Origin: Actinomycetota bacterium
GTDB taxonomy: Bacteria > Actinomycetota > Acidimicrobiia > Acidimicrobiales > Ilumatobacteraceae
Length of the DNA: 36,848 bases
Assembly (NCBI GenBank): GCA_009704985.1
Contig: WLDE01000015.1
Coordinates: 1-36,848 of the forward strand
Direction: 5' to 3'
The position numbers and the translations under genes were made by a program. Positions 7,698 through 14,805 of the stretch are shown here, one piece after another; positions within the stretch are counted from its first letter, which is position 1; the number at the start of each line of letters is the position of its first letter. The notes under the pieces were generated by a model. The model ran no database searches. It was given only the letters and a program-made list of their open reading frames with translations, and had not been told where the DNA came from.

Positions 7698-8918
7698 TCA
7701 GCGGGACTTGGCGGGCTTCTTCGCGGCCTTCTTCTTGGCCGGCTTCTTGGGCTTCTCGGTGGGCGAGGCCTCGGGCTCCGCGGCAGGCGTGAAGGGCACG
7801 CGGCGATCCTCGGGCCAGCCCATCATGATGTGAAGCTCGGCGACTCCGAAGAGCGTCTCGAACGCGTCCTGGTTGCGGGCGAAGATGCGCAACAGGGCGT
7901 TCCACATCCGCTCGCCTCCGGAGAGGCGGAGGCGCTCTGCGATGATCGATCCGAGGTGGCCCCAGACCTCCGAGTGCAGATCGGGGAGACTGGTGAGGAT
8001 CGCCGGCGCATCGGCGCTGGTCTCGAACACATGGCGGAGCTTGCGGATCAGGCGGTCGGGCGTGCTCAGGCCCCAGTTTGCGAGTTCATCGAGCGCGGCC
8101 TGGACCTCGTCCTCGTCGACGTTGTTCATCGCGGCCGGCCTGACGCTCGCCGTCCAGGGCACGGTCAGCCAGGCGTGATCGAACCCCGCCTCCGCGATCT
8201 CCTCGCCGAGCCAGACCTCGGCGGTCGGGTCTGCGTCAGGCGCGGCGCCCTGGCTATCGGCGTCGTCGTCGGCGTCGGTCTGCTTCGGTTTCTCGATCGA
8301 CGGCAGGCGGATGTCGCCGCCCTTGATGTCCGTCGCGATGCCGCGGCGTCCGCAGAAGTCCGCGAGGCAGTCGCGCAGGTGGTCGAGTTGCTCCGGCGTG
8401 ATCTCGCCGGCGAGCATGGCCTGCTTGACGGCTTGGCCCTCGTGCTGGTCCATGGCCTCTTTGACGGTGCGCATGCCGACCTTCAGCCATGCAGCCGAGT
8501 ACATCTCGCCCATCAGGTCTCGCAGCTCGACGGCCTCCCAGGCCCGGGGGTCGGGCTTGAAGCCGTCGGCGAGCCCGCCGTCACACGCGCGGTCGACGAG
8601 GTCGAAAAGGTCCTGCGTCATCTTCTTCGTCAGGTCGAGTTCGGATCGTCGCTGGCGATCGAGGTTCGTGAACGTTGCCTTTGCGCGGCGGAGGTCCATC
8701 GCGATGCCGGCGACGCGCTCGAGGAGTGCGGGGTCTGCGTGGGCGTCCTTCTCCTCGGGGAGCTCGTCGAGCGACTTGCTCAGCGTCTCCTCGCGGTCCT
8801 TCACCGCGCCCTTTGCCTGGTTCCAGTCCTCCTCCATCTCGGCGACGCGGGCCTGGCTGGCCTTCACTCCGTCGCGCAGGGTGATGATTCGGATCGTCGT
8901 GGTTGCGTCGAATGCCAT
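7698..8918 (-). CDS. Large hypothetical protein with coiled coil and Lys-rich tail
   Basis: A 406-residue protein of unknown function. Residues about 10-130 are charged and helical (VKASQARVAEMEEDWNQAKG onward), likely a coiled coil. The middle has an acidic linker rich in Asp near residues 220-240. The last 30 residues are a Lys/Ala/Pro tail (KKPAKKKAAKKPAKSR) that could bind nucleic acid. The ATG at 8918 is preferred over an upstream in-frame start because AGGAA lies at the right distance. It sits directly after the Sak4-like ATPase, so a link to recombination or single-strand handling is possible (inference). Confidence 0.65.
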   Translation of the reverse strand: MAFDATTTIRIITLRDGVKASQARVAEMEEDWNQAKGAVKDREETLSKSLDELPEEKDAHADPALLERVAGIAMDLRRAKATFTNLDRQRRSELDLTKKMTQDLFDLVDRACDGGLADGFKPDPRAWEAVELRDLMGEMYSAAWLKVGMRTVKEAMDQHEGQAVKQAMLAGEITPEQLDHLRDCLADFCGRRGIATDIKGGDIRLPSIEKPKQTDADDDADSQGAAPDADPTAEVWLGEEIAEAGFDHAWLTVPWTASVRPAAMNNVDEDEVQAALDELANWGLSTPDRLIRKLRHVFETSADAPAILTSLPDLHSEVWGHLGSIIAERLRLSGGERMWNALLRIFARNQDAFETLFGVAELHIMMGWPEDRRVPFTPAAEPEASPTEKPKKPAKKKAAKKPAKSR

Positions 8919-8969
8919 TGCGTGTTCCTGGTCGGTGTGTGGTGTCGCCGGCCGCACGGCCGGCGTGCG

Positions 8970-10469
8970 TCAGGCCTTGGCGGCCGTCGGTTGCTGAGTT
9001 GGGGTGGTCGGCGCGGTAAACGCGGCGTGCTCGGCGAAGTCGAGCAGCTCGCGGCGGCCGTCCCTGATGCCCCAGCGGGCGGAGATGCGTTTGCCCTTGA
9101 GCGGCTCGATCGAGGTGCTGAAGGTGAACATGTCGCCTGCCTCGGTCGTCACCTTGAAGAGCACCCAGGCCTGCCCCTTGGCGGTCGTGCCGTTTTTCAC
9201 GGCCTGGACCTCCATGACCGTCAGGATGCCCGTCTGCTCGCCCTTCTTGGCGGGCGGCTGGTCATCGCGCTGGCGTTCGGCCCTCGCGGCGGCGTCGGCG
9301 GCATCGGCGGCGGAGCCTCGGGCACGCGTGGGCTTGGGCTTCGTCGGCGCTGCTGGTGTCTCCCGGCCGGGCTGCGCGGTCGGGGGTTGCGGAGTTGGGG
9401 GCGGAGGCGGTGTAGATGCAGCCGGAGCCGACTCACCACGGGTGGGGGTTTCGGCGACGGGGGCGGTCGGGGTGGCGGAGGCCTTGGCGGCGGGCTTCGG
9501 GGCTGGCAGGTCGGCGGGCTTGCGGCCCGCAGCCTGGTGCTGCTGCAGGAGCTCGATCATGCGGAGGCACTCGTCAGGCTCCGCTTTGCGCGCGGTCAGG
9601 TCGATGCCGATCTGTGCGCCCAGGCAGTGGACGATTCGGCGGACCTCGGCGTTGATCTCGTCCACCGTGCCTGGCATCTGCCCGGCCCACTGCTTGACCG
9701 CCTGGACGAGTCGCGGCGCTGGGAGCAGCCGATCGTCCACCCCGACCGGGCGGGGGGCGGGGTCGATGACCTCGGCTCCGTCCCTCAGCCAGCCGATCAG
9801 CCGCCGGCCGAACGCCTCGTCGGGCTTCTCCATCATTTCGTTGTGCAGATCGCTCCAGCGTGTCTTCGTCACCGTCATGATGGCCCCGTCCATCTTGACG
9901 CCGATGTCGAACTCGTATTCCATGCCGTCGCGCTGGATCGGAGCCATGCCAAGCCGACGCACGGTGGTCTTGCCGTCGACGACCTCCTGGACGTGCTCCA
10001 TCTTCTCTCGCAGCGTGACCAGCAGGTGGCACTTGCAACGGAGCATGGTCTCGACGAACTGGTTGTGCAGCGGCGTGACCTCGCGCCAGGCGGTGAAGCC
10101 CTTCGGGTCGCCGCTCTTGTTCCGGGCTCGATCGACGCGGTCGAGCGCTCCGTCCTTGCCCGACCAGGCGTGCGTGGCGGAGTCGATGATGATCACGCCG
10201 TATCCCGCGGCCTCCGCGGCCTCGATCGCCTTGCAGTACTCGCTCGGGCTGAATGAGGTGAGGTTGACCTGGTCAAACTTGAACCTGTCGGCGTAGAGCG
10301 AAGACGAGTAGTTCTCGGTGTCGATGAACGCGATCGGCTTGCCGATCGCCTCCGAGATGCCCGTGGCGATCCGCAGGGCGGAGTAGGTCTTGCCGCTGTT
10401 GGTCGCGCCCGACAGCACCATGCGGAGCAGGCGCTGAGACTTCTGTGCAGGCTTGAAGACGTACGTCAT
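8970..10469 (-). CDS. RecA-like ATPase (Sak4/AAA_24 type) fused to a C-terminal OB-like domain
   Basis: A 499-residue protein. Residues 1-250 are a RecA-like core with Walker A GATNSGKT (21-28) and Walker B as GVIIIDS (91-97), close to the phage Sak4-type recombinases that promote single-strand annealing. A helical segment and a long Pro/Ala/Thr-rich linker (about 310-400) follow. The last 90 residues look like an OB fold: ILTVMEVQAVKNGTTAKGQ, then VLFKVTTEAGDMFTF. This pattern matches single-strand-binding domains, so one chain may carry both recombinase and strand binding. ATG at 10469 with AGGAG. The OB call is by pattern only. Confidence 0.75.
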   Translation of the reverse strand: MTYVFKPAQKSQRLLRMVLSGATNSGKTYSALRIATGISEAIGKPIAFIDTENYSSSLYADRFKFDQVNLTSFSPSEYCKAIEAAEAAGYGVIIIDSATHAWSGKDGALDRVDRARNKSGDPKGFTAWREVTPLHNQFVETMLRCKCHLLVTLREKMEHVQEVVDGKTTVRRLGMAPIQRDGMEYEFDIGVKMDGAIMTVTKTRWSDLHNEMMEKPDEAFGRRLIGWLRDGAEVIDPAPRPVGVDDRLLPAPRLVQAVKQWAGQMPGTVDEINAEVRRIVHCLGAQIGIDLTARKAEPDECLRMIELLQQHQAAGRKPADLPAPKPAAKASATPTAPVAETPTRGESAPAASTPPPPPTPQPPTAQPGRETPAAPTKPKPTRARGSAADAADAAARAERQRDDQPPAKKGEQTGILTVMEVQAVKNGTTAKGQAWVLFKVTTEAGDMFTFSTSIEPLKGKRISARWGIRDGRRELLDFAEHAAFTAPTTPTQQPTAAKA

Positions 10470-10516
10470 CGGTGCTCCTGGTCTGGTGGCGTTGTGGGGT
10501 GGTGCGCAGCGGGCGC

Positions 10517-10816
10517 TCAGCTCGCCCGGCGGGCCTGAGCGGTCTCAAGCTCGCGTGTCAGGTGGAGGAGACGATCGGCCTGCATCTGTGCGGTGCGGGC
10601 TCGCGCGTCGCTCTCAGCTTGGATCTGGCGCACCTGCTGCTCGAGCTTGTTGACGCTCTCGAGCGCGTCGGCCTGCAGGTCAGCAAGCTCACGGCGCGTC
10701 GCTTCAAGCTCGCCGGCTCCCCTGAACCAGCCGAGCGTGTAGCCGATTCCGAAGCTGGCGGCCAGCACGCCGCTGACGCCGAAGAAGATGAGCAGGGGTT
10801 CGAGGTTCGGCATCAT
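10517..10816 (-). CDS. Membrane-anchored coiled-coil protein
   Basis: A 99-residue protein with one N-terminal membrane segment (LLIFFGVSGVLAASFGIGYT, residues about 7-26) followed by a long charged helix with heptad spacing (ELADLQADALESVNKLEQQ onward). It starts at 10816 in an ATGA overlap with the gene upstream. Such proteins occur among phage early genes, holin accessories and spanin-like factors, but nothing specific is shown. It precedes the ATPase gene by 47 bases. Confidence 0.6.
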   Translation of the reverse strand: MMPNLEPLLIFFGVSGVLAASFGIGYTLGWFRGAGELEATRRELADLQADALESVNKLEQQVRQIQAESDARARTAQMQADRLLHLTRELETAQARRAS

Positions 10817-11052
10817 CGGTTGTCTCCGTTGTGAGGTGCGGTGGGGTCGCCGAGTGCGGCGATCGCGAGGCTGATTGAGTGGTGGTTGCCGGGCTTCCAG
10901 GCGTCGGCGTGCCAGTGCGCCCTGGCGAAGGCGACGAACGCGGCAAGGTCGGCGGTGGCGCGGGCGTAGGCCGGCTCGAGCTCCTGCTCGTCGAGGACGG
11001 CCTCGGCCAGGACCATCTCGATCGACGTCGGCTCCGGCGCGCTGGCCGGCAT
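10813..11052 (-). CDS. Small acidic helical protein (start uncertain)
   Basis: The convincing part is the last 79 residues, from ATG 11052: helical and acidic (IEMVLAEAVLDEQELEPAYA), then FVAFARAHWHADAW. The frame stays open upstream to an ATG at 11244, but that extension is a Pro/Thr/Arg-rich stretch that would be translated across the integrase terminator hairpin, and no ribosome site precedes it. A TTG near 11115 is another possible start. Unknown function; translationally coupled to the membrane protein downstream. Confidence 0.45.
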   Translation of the reverse strand: MPASAPEPTSIEMVLAEAVLDEQELEPAYARATADLAAFVAFARAHWHADAWKPGNHHSISLAIAALGDPTAPHNGDNR

Positions 11053-11210
11053 CGGCGGCGCGGCGACCGATAACTGCGTGGGTGAGGGCGTGGTGGGGTC
11101 AGAGAGGCTGTACAAGGTTGGGCCTCGCGGGGTCGGTTTGGGGTGTGTGGGAGTGGGGAGGGCGACACTCAGACACCGGCGCTCAGATCGCGGCGGCGTT
11201 GGTGGTCGAA

Positions 11211-11235
11211 AGCCCCGGCGAGAACCGCCGGGGCT
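11211..11235 (-). terminator. Integrase terminator hairpin
   Basis: A perfect 9-bp inverted repeat, AGCCCCGGC and GCCGGGGCT, with a 7-base loop, lies 12 bases after the integrase stop. Read on the minus strand the hairpin is followed by a short T run (TTTCG), consistent with a modest intrinsic terminator that separates integrase from the early operon. Confidence 0.65.
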
Positions 11236-11247
11236 CGTGGTCATGCA

Positions 11248-12180
11248 TCAGGAGGCGGCGGCTCGCGTGCTCGCCAAGACTCGCGCGGCTTCGAAGGCGT
11301 CATCGCTCGGGACCGGCGCGTAGAGCTCGGTCGTGCGGCTGCTGCGATGTCCCAGCAGTGCCGCAGCCGCATCGAGGCCCGCCTTCGGGCGCACGGCCCT
11401 GGCCGCGGCGTGTCGGATCGCGTGCGTCGAGAATCGCTCAACACCGGCCTTCGCGCATGCCGAGTCGATCGCCCGCTGCAGCCACTGGCGGCTCCGCTTC
11501 TGCCCGCGAGGGTTCAACGGGCGGAACACATACTCGCCTCCGCTGGTTCGGAGTGCTCGCCTGACGGCCGTCAGCGCCGGCCCGACGAGGGGGATGAGGC
11601 GCGTGTGCCCCCGGTGGGCGTTTTTGTGCTGCCTCTTGGCGATGTACGCCTGGCGGCCCAGGTGCAGCTCGTCGCGGCGGAGCGTGAGCACTTCGCCGAC
11701 CCTGCAGCCCGTCGCCGCCATGACCGCGACGACGTCGGCGTGGTGCTTGGGCATCAGCCCGACCAGGCGGCGGATCTGCTGGAGGCTCGGGACGTTCTTC
11801 TCCGCCGGCTTCCTGGCGGCGCTCTCCCTGGCGGCGAGGGGCAGGACGCTCAGCGCCGAAGCCGCGTCGGCGGCGGTCATGATCTCGCGCTCAACGGCCC
11901 AGCGGAGCATGCGCTGGACTCGGAGCGTCTGCTGGTTCGTGTAGCCGTGCGACCAGTCGCGCTTCGTGATCTGTTCATCTCGCCAGGCCTTGAGCGCCTT
12001 GGCCGTGATGTCCTCCGCCGCGGCCTTGTCACCGAAGCTCTCGAGCAGGGCTCGCATGGTGCTTCGAATGTTCGCGGCCTCGCCTGTCGGTGAGCCATCG
12101 GACCGGCGGTAGTACTTCTCGGCGTGCGCGCAGTACGCAACGACGAGCCGCTTGAGCGGCGTGCAGGGCTTTGAGGGCAT
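11248..12180 (-). CDS. int: Tyrosine recombinase (phage integrase)
   Basis: A 310-residue site-specific recombinase. Residues 1-105 form the N-terminal SAM-like domain; the catalytic domain follows with Arg160 in AATGCRVGEVLTL, a likely Lys187, the box HAIRHAAAR (His253, Arg256), His278 in ALLGHRSS and the nucleophile Tyr287 in RTTELYAP. All active-site residues are present. The N-terminal segment (YYRRSDGSPTGEAANIR) matches an integrase type that is abundant in Planctomycetota. ATG at 12180 is chosen for its GAGG ribosome site; an upstream in-frame start would run across the promoter. Transcribed away from the adjacent tRNA-derived attachment site. Confidence 0.92.
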   Translation of the reverse strand: MPSKPCTPLKRLVVAYCAHAEKYYRRSDGSPTGEAANIRSTMRALLESFGDKAAAEDITAKALKAWRDEQITKRDWSHGYTNQQTLRVQRMLRWAVEREIMTAADAASALSVLPLAARESAARKPAEKNVPSLQQIRRLVGLMPKHHADVVAVMAATGCRVGEVLTLRRDELHLGRQAYIAKRQHKNAHRGHTRLIPLVGPALTAVRRALRTSGGEYVFRPLNPRGQKRSRQWLQRAIDSACAKAGVERFSTHAIRHAAARAVRPKAGLDAAAALLGHRSSRTTELYAPVPSDDAFEAARVLASTRAAAS

Positions 12181-12245
12181 GGGGGTGCCTCGATGTCGCG
12201 CGATGGTAAATTCGTCGTCAGGGCCTCGCGCGGGCTCCGGCGTCG

Positions 12246-12267
12246 GCCGAGTTGCTAAGGCTCGGCG
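12246..12267. other. Inverted repeat in the integrase leader
   Basis: GCCGAG and CTCGGC flank the spacer TTGCTAAGG between the integrase promoter and start codon. It could form a leader hairpin in the int transcript or be an operator for a regulator or excisionase. It lies directly downstream of the -10 box. Confidence 0.35.
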
Positions 12268-12272
12268 ACACC

Positions 12273-12300
12273 ACTTTACGTTTCTGCGGCCCGCTGTCAA
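12273..12300 (-). promoter_or_regulatory. Integrase promoter (sigma-70 type)
   Basis: On the minus strand a perfect -35 box TTGACA (12300-12295) is followed, after 16 bases, by TAAAGT (12278-12273) as the -10 box. It lies about 95 bases upstream of the integrase ATG, with no other minus-strand gene in between. This is the clearest promoter in the window. Confidence 0.65.
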
Positions 12301-12314
12301 GCCCGAGAAGATCG

Positions 12315-12358
12315 CGGCTGGTAGTATGTGCGGGCGCGGCGCAGGCCACGGCTGGCAG
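12315..12358. repeat. Direct repeat near attP, possible integrase arm sites
   Basis: CGGCTGGTAG at 12315-12324 and CGGCTGGCAG at 12349-12358 agree at nine of ten bases, in the same orientation, 34 bases apart, between the integrase promoter and the tRNA-like core. Lambda-type integrases use such arm-type repeats, but two copies of ten bases in high-GC DNA could be chance. Confidence 0.3.
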
Positions 12359-12388
12359 CCTCGTGACGCTGGGGACTCAGACAAACGG

Positions 12389-12437
12389 CTTCAGATTCCC
12401 AAGCTGAATGTCGGGAGTTCGATCCTCCTCGCCCGCT
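12389..12437 (+). other. attP: attP core: 3' half of a tRNA-Gly(CCC) gene
   Basis: The plus strand carries the 3' part of a glycine tRNA: anticodon loop TTCCCAA (12396-12402; anticodon CCC), stem half GCTGA, a 5-nt variable region, T stem GGGAG (12413-12417), T loop TTCGATC, T stem CTCCT (12425-12429), acceptor half CGCCCGC (12430-12436) and discriminator T. No D arm precedes it, and the last pair of the anticodon stem is broken (A at 12395 against G at 12403), so this is not a working tRNA. It is the expected attachment core of an integrase that inserts into the host tRNA-Gly gene and rebuilds its 3' end. Confidence 0.78.
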
Positions 12438-12511
12438 CTAGCAGGTCTTGTTTCCTCGAACAGATCTGCGAGGCCCTGCTCGGGCCGCTGCCGGTAAACA
12501 GCATTGAGCGA

Positions 12512-12558
12512 AACGCCGACCCAAGCCCCCGGCCGCTAACCGGGGGCTCGGCGTTTTT
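12512..12558 (+). terminator. Strong intrinsic terminator downstream of attP
   Basis: A two-part stem: inner 9 bp AGCCCCCGG/CCGGGGGCT with a 7-base loop, outer 8 bp AACGCCGA/TCGGCGTT, followed on the plus strand by TTTTT (12554-12558). On the plus strand it stops reads leaving the tRNA half-gene. After integration it would terminate host tRNA-Gly transcription before the phage conversion genes. Confidence 0.82.
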
Positions 12559-12708
12559 GGGCTCAGTCAGGTGGTGCGGCGTGCAAGAAAATCAAGGGGT
12601 ACCTCTGGGTTTGATGTGTACCGGCTGTGGAAAAGGGCAAGGGGGATCGACTCCCGGCCTATCCATCGGCTCGAATGTGGGGCGGGTTCACTCTCAGAGG
12701 AGCTATCG

Positions 12709-13359
12709 ATGCCAGATTGGAAGATCGAGGTTGTCAGTACTCGGGACGGGTCAATCTCGCACGTCGAGGTCAAGGCCGCGAACGCGGAGGTCGCGCGTCA
12801 AGCGGTGGCGATGACGGGAGCAGGCGTGGTCGGTGGAGCCACGCTGGTGCGCATGGACGCCGAGCCCGTCGTTGTCACTGCGGCTCGGCCCGAAGAAGCG
12901 GGCGAGCTTGAACTGGCGGACCTGCGTCCCTCCATGCTGCTGGTCGTTCCGCCTGCGATCGGTGTCTGCTGGTGGCTGCTTGTCACGGTTCTTCTCATCC
13001 CCGCTGCGATAAACCCGATCGCTCTGGTCTTCGCGATCGTCACGGGCGTCCTGGCGTTCGCTGCGATGATCCGCGTGTTGGAGGCTGCCGTGTACGTGCA
13101 TCGCACGCGGCTCATGCTCACCACTCAGCGCGTCATCGCTCGTGGGGGCACGCTGTTCACGACGCGGCGAATGGAGTCTCCGCTCCGATCGGTTGAGACC
13201 GTCGCGACCGCGAACACCTTCTGGGGAAGCATGCTGGGCCTGGCGACGATCGGCGTTTCGTTCACGGGCGGAACGCGCACGCAGATCTCCGGGGTCGCGG
13301 GAGCGCCCGTGCTGGTTGAGAAGGTCAACCGAGCGATCGAGGCTCAGCGGCGGCGCTGA
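12709..13359 (+). CDS. Membrane protein with bacterial PH (bPH2/YdbT-like) domain
   Basis: A 216-residue protein. Residues 1-60 are a small soluble alpha/beta domain (WKIEVVSTRDGSISHVEVKA). Two membrane segments (about 76-99 and 102-125) follow. Residues 130-205 match the bPH2 pattern: RLMLTTQRVIARGGTLF, a PLRSVETV strand, then GSMLGLATIGVSFTGG and a closing helix. ATG with AGGAG seven bases upstream. It is on the plus strand, opposite to the phage operons, between attP and the tail genes, the normal site of lysogenic-conversion genes. Possible roles are envelope change or superinfection exclusion (inference). A picked-up host gene is an alternative. Confidence 0.8.
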   Translation: MPDWKIEVVSTRDGSISHVEVKAANAEVARQAVAMTGAGVVGGATLVRMDAEPVVVTAARPEEAGELELADLRPSMLLVVPPAIGVCWWLLVTVLLIPAAINPIALVFAIVTGVLAFAAMIRVLEAAVYVHRTRLMLTTQRVIARGGTLFTTRRMESPLRSVETVATANTFWGSMLGLATIGVSFTGGTRTQISGVAGAPVLVEKVNRAIEAQRRR

Positions 13360-13619
13360 GTCGCCCGCCTCCTGCTCGGGTCCGGTCTGTGCGTCGGCCT
13401 CTGGTTTGTCCGGGATCTGTTGTGACTCGTTCGCAAATTCCGGCCATAGAGCACACCAGTTGAGGGTGGAAGAAGAACCTCTCCCGTCCGCAAAAGCCCC
13501 CGTTCTCCTCCAAGGGCCATTGCCGCCGTGCTCTCCGGGGCCGATACTTCAGTGTGCTGGATGCACGCGTCGAACTGGATTCGTGAGTTTGACGTCTCAA
13601 TCCCGGAAGGGGAATCAGT

Positions 13620-13991
13620 ATGTCTGTTCTTGTTCGCGCAAACGTTCGTCTCCTCAAGAGCCCGCAGGTTCTTGAGGCGCATCTCTTCGACCTCGGCCTG
13701 ACCATCTCCGCTCCCGACGACGCGTCGTTGATTCCCGAGATCCGCGCGGCGCTCATCGGGCACTACATCATCGCCAAGCGTGCCGGTCGCGCTCCGTTTG
13801 CCGACATGGTTTGCACTCCGGGATTTGCCGACGAGGAGCTGTACAACAAGACCCACGAGGTGAAGGGCACGAACGCTCGCCGCCTGGATCTGCCTTCCGA
13901 GGTTCGAGAGGCGCTGTCCACGGCGCTGGGCCTCGCGCATCGCAACGGCCCCCATCCGGCTGATTCGGTTCGCCTTGTGGTGGCGGCGTGA
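13620..13991 (+). CDS. Hypothetical protein, first of an overlapping two-gene pair
   Basis: A 123-residue protein with no recognised domain; predicted mixed alpha/beta, N-terminal basic strand-helix and a C-terminal helix-strand (VREALSTALGLAHRNG). ATG follows a GGAAGGGG ribosome site by seven bases. Its stop overlaps the next start in GTGA. The upstream gap from 13360 is 260 bases with no gene that I can support. Short, paired, on the lysogen-expressed strand near attP: a toxin-antitoxin or exclusion pair is one possibility, unproven. Confidence 0.6.
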   Translation: MSVLVRANVRLLKSPQVLEAHLFDLGLTISAPDDASLIPEIRAALIGHYIIAKRAGRAPFADMVCTPGFADEELYNKTHEVKGTNARRLDLPSEVREALSTALGLAHRNGPHPADSVRLVVAA

Positions 13992-14269
13992 GTCAGGCTT
14001 CAGGTGGACAGTGGCTTGCTGGTGATGGGTTGCCGCCGATGACGGTCGAGCATCTCATCGAGTACCTACGGGCGCGCGGTGCCGTTGTCGAGGTCGTTGA
14101 CGAGGAGGTCGCCAGCGATCTCGGCCTCCCCCTGTACATTGCGACGCTCGACGGCCGCTCCACTCCACTGCCGCTGAGGCGCAACTTCCCAATCTCCCCG
14201 CGGCATGCCCGGGATCTGTGTCAGCGGCTCGGACTACCGGTGCCCTCGAACTGGGCAGTTGTGATGTGA
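13988..14269 (+). CDS. Hypothetical protein, second of the pair (weakly HicA-like)
   Basis: A 93-residue protein starting at a GTG inside the stop of the preceding gene. The N-terminal helix (TVEHLIEYLRARGAVVEVV) and the late segment ISPRHARDLCQRLGL are loosely like the start and end of HicA-type toxins (helix, three strands, helix), but the diagnostic GSHH motif and active-site histidine are missing. I therefore do not call it HicA. The 44 bases after it separate it from the convergent tail gene, with no visible terminator. Confidence 0.5.
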   Translation: MSQASGGQWLAGDGLPPMTVEHLIEYLRARGAVVEVVDEEVASDLGLPLYIATLDGRSTPLPLRRNFPISPRHARDLCQRLGLPVPSNWAVVM

Positions 14270-14313
14270 CTGGCGATCGGATCTGTGCCTGTCATTTCCC
14301 GAGGGCCTTACGC

Positions 14314-14805
14314 CTACATCCCCGTCGCACGAAGGTGCCTATGGCGATGCAGTTTCCGCCGGCACACCCGAAGCCATCGGTCTAGGTTCGTCGCGGCCCA
14401 CCATGCGACGCGCACGGCCCGCTTCGCCTCGACGAGGCACCCGCACCCCGGAACCTTCGGGGCTCGGACCGTGCTGATGCTGCCCTTGCTCCACAGCTCG
14501 AGGCGCTGCCACATCGGCGCGCCGTGAGTCTTCACGCGGATGTTCAGCCGCCCGATCGTGATCGGCGTGTGGACGATGCCCTTGGCATCCGGATGGCGGC
14601 CCTCGGGGCAAGGCAGGCCGTAGACCGTGTGCTCGTCCACCGTGTACCCCGACCGCGAGCACACGCCGGCATCGGCGTGCTCGCCGGTCTGCCGCATGTT
14701 CGGGCACGCCGCGCAGATGACCGCTCGCGTCACCGTCTGTCCGTCGCGCTTCGCGCCGTTGCGACACGCGATCGTGCCCTTTGTCTGTCCGCATCCGCAG
14801 GTCAT
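14314..14805 (-). CDS. Cysteine-rich protein at the end of the tail operon
   Basis: A 163-residue protein with ten cysteines, starting MTCGCGQTK, then VICAACPNMR, GVCSRSG, LPCPEG and VPGCGC; the C terminus is basic (CRRKLHRHRHLR). The cysteine pairs suggest metal binding or disulfides. ATG at 14805 overlaps the upstream stop. It is the last gene of the late operon, where tail-tip and host-contact proteins are common. Function unknown. Confidence 0.65.
   Translation of the reverse strand: MTCGCGQTKGTIACRNGAKRDGQTVTRAVICAACPNMRQTGEHADAGVCSRSGYTVDEHTVYGLPCPEGRHPDAKGIVHTPITIGRLNIRVKTHGAPMWQRLELWSKGSISTVRAPKVPGCGCLVEAKRAVRVAWWAATNLDRWLRVCRRKLHRHRHLRATGM

Noticed and set aside
7107..10256. Plus-strand open frame of 1049 codons
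   Set aside because: Antisense to ParB, a coiled-coil gene and the clear RecA-like ATPase; the translation is Arg/Gly/Leu-rich low complexity, as expected opposite high-GC genes.
11053..11244. N-terminal extension of the small gene ending at 10813 (ATG at 11244)
   Set aside because: No ribosome site, low-complexity Pro/Thr sequence, and it would cross the integrase terminator hairpin.
12330..12437. Full tRNA-like gene using GCGGGCG at 12330-12336 as 5' acceptor half
   Set aside because: The pairing with CGCCCGC is perfect, but the inside is 107 bases long with no D arm, and the anticodon stem has a mismatch. Chance or remnant; treated as the tRNA 3' half of attP only.
13360..13619. Promoter with TTGACG near 13588 for the gene pair
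   Set aside because: No acceptable -10 box at the right spacing before the start at 13620.
13988..14269. HicA toxin
   Set aside because: Only loose similarity; the active-site histidine motif is absent.
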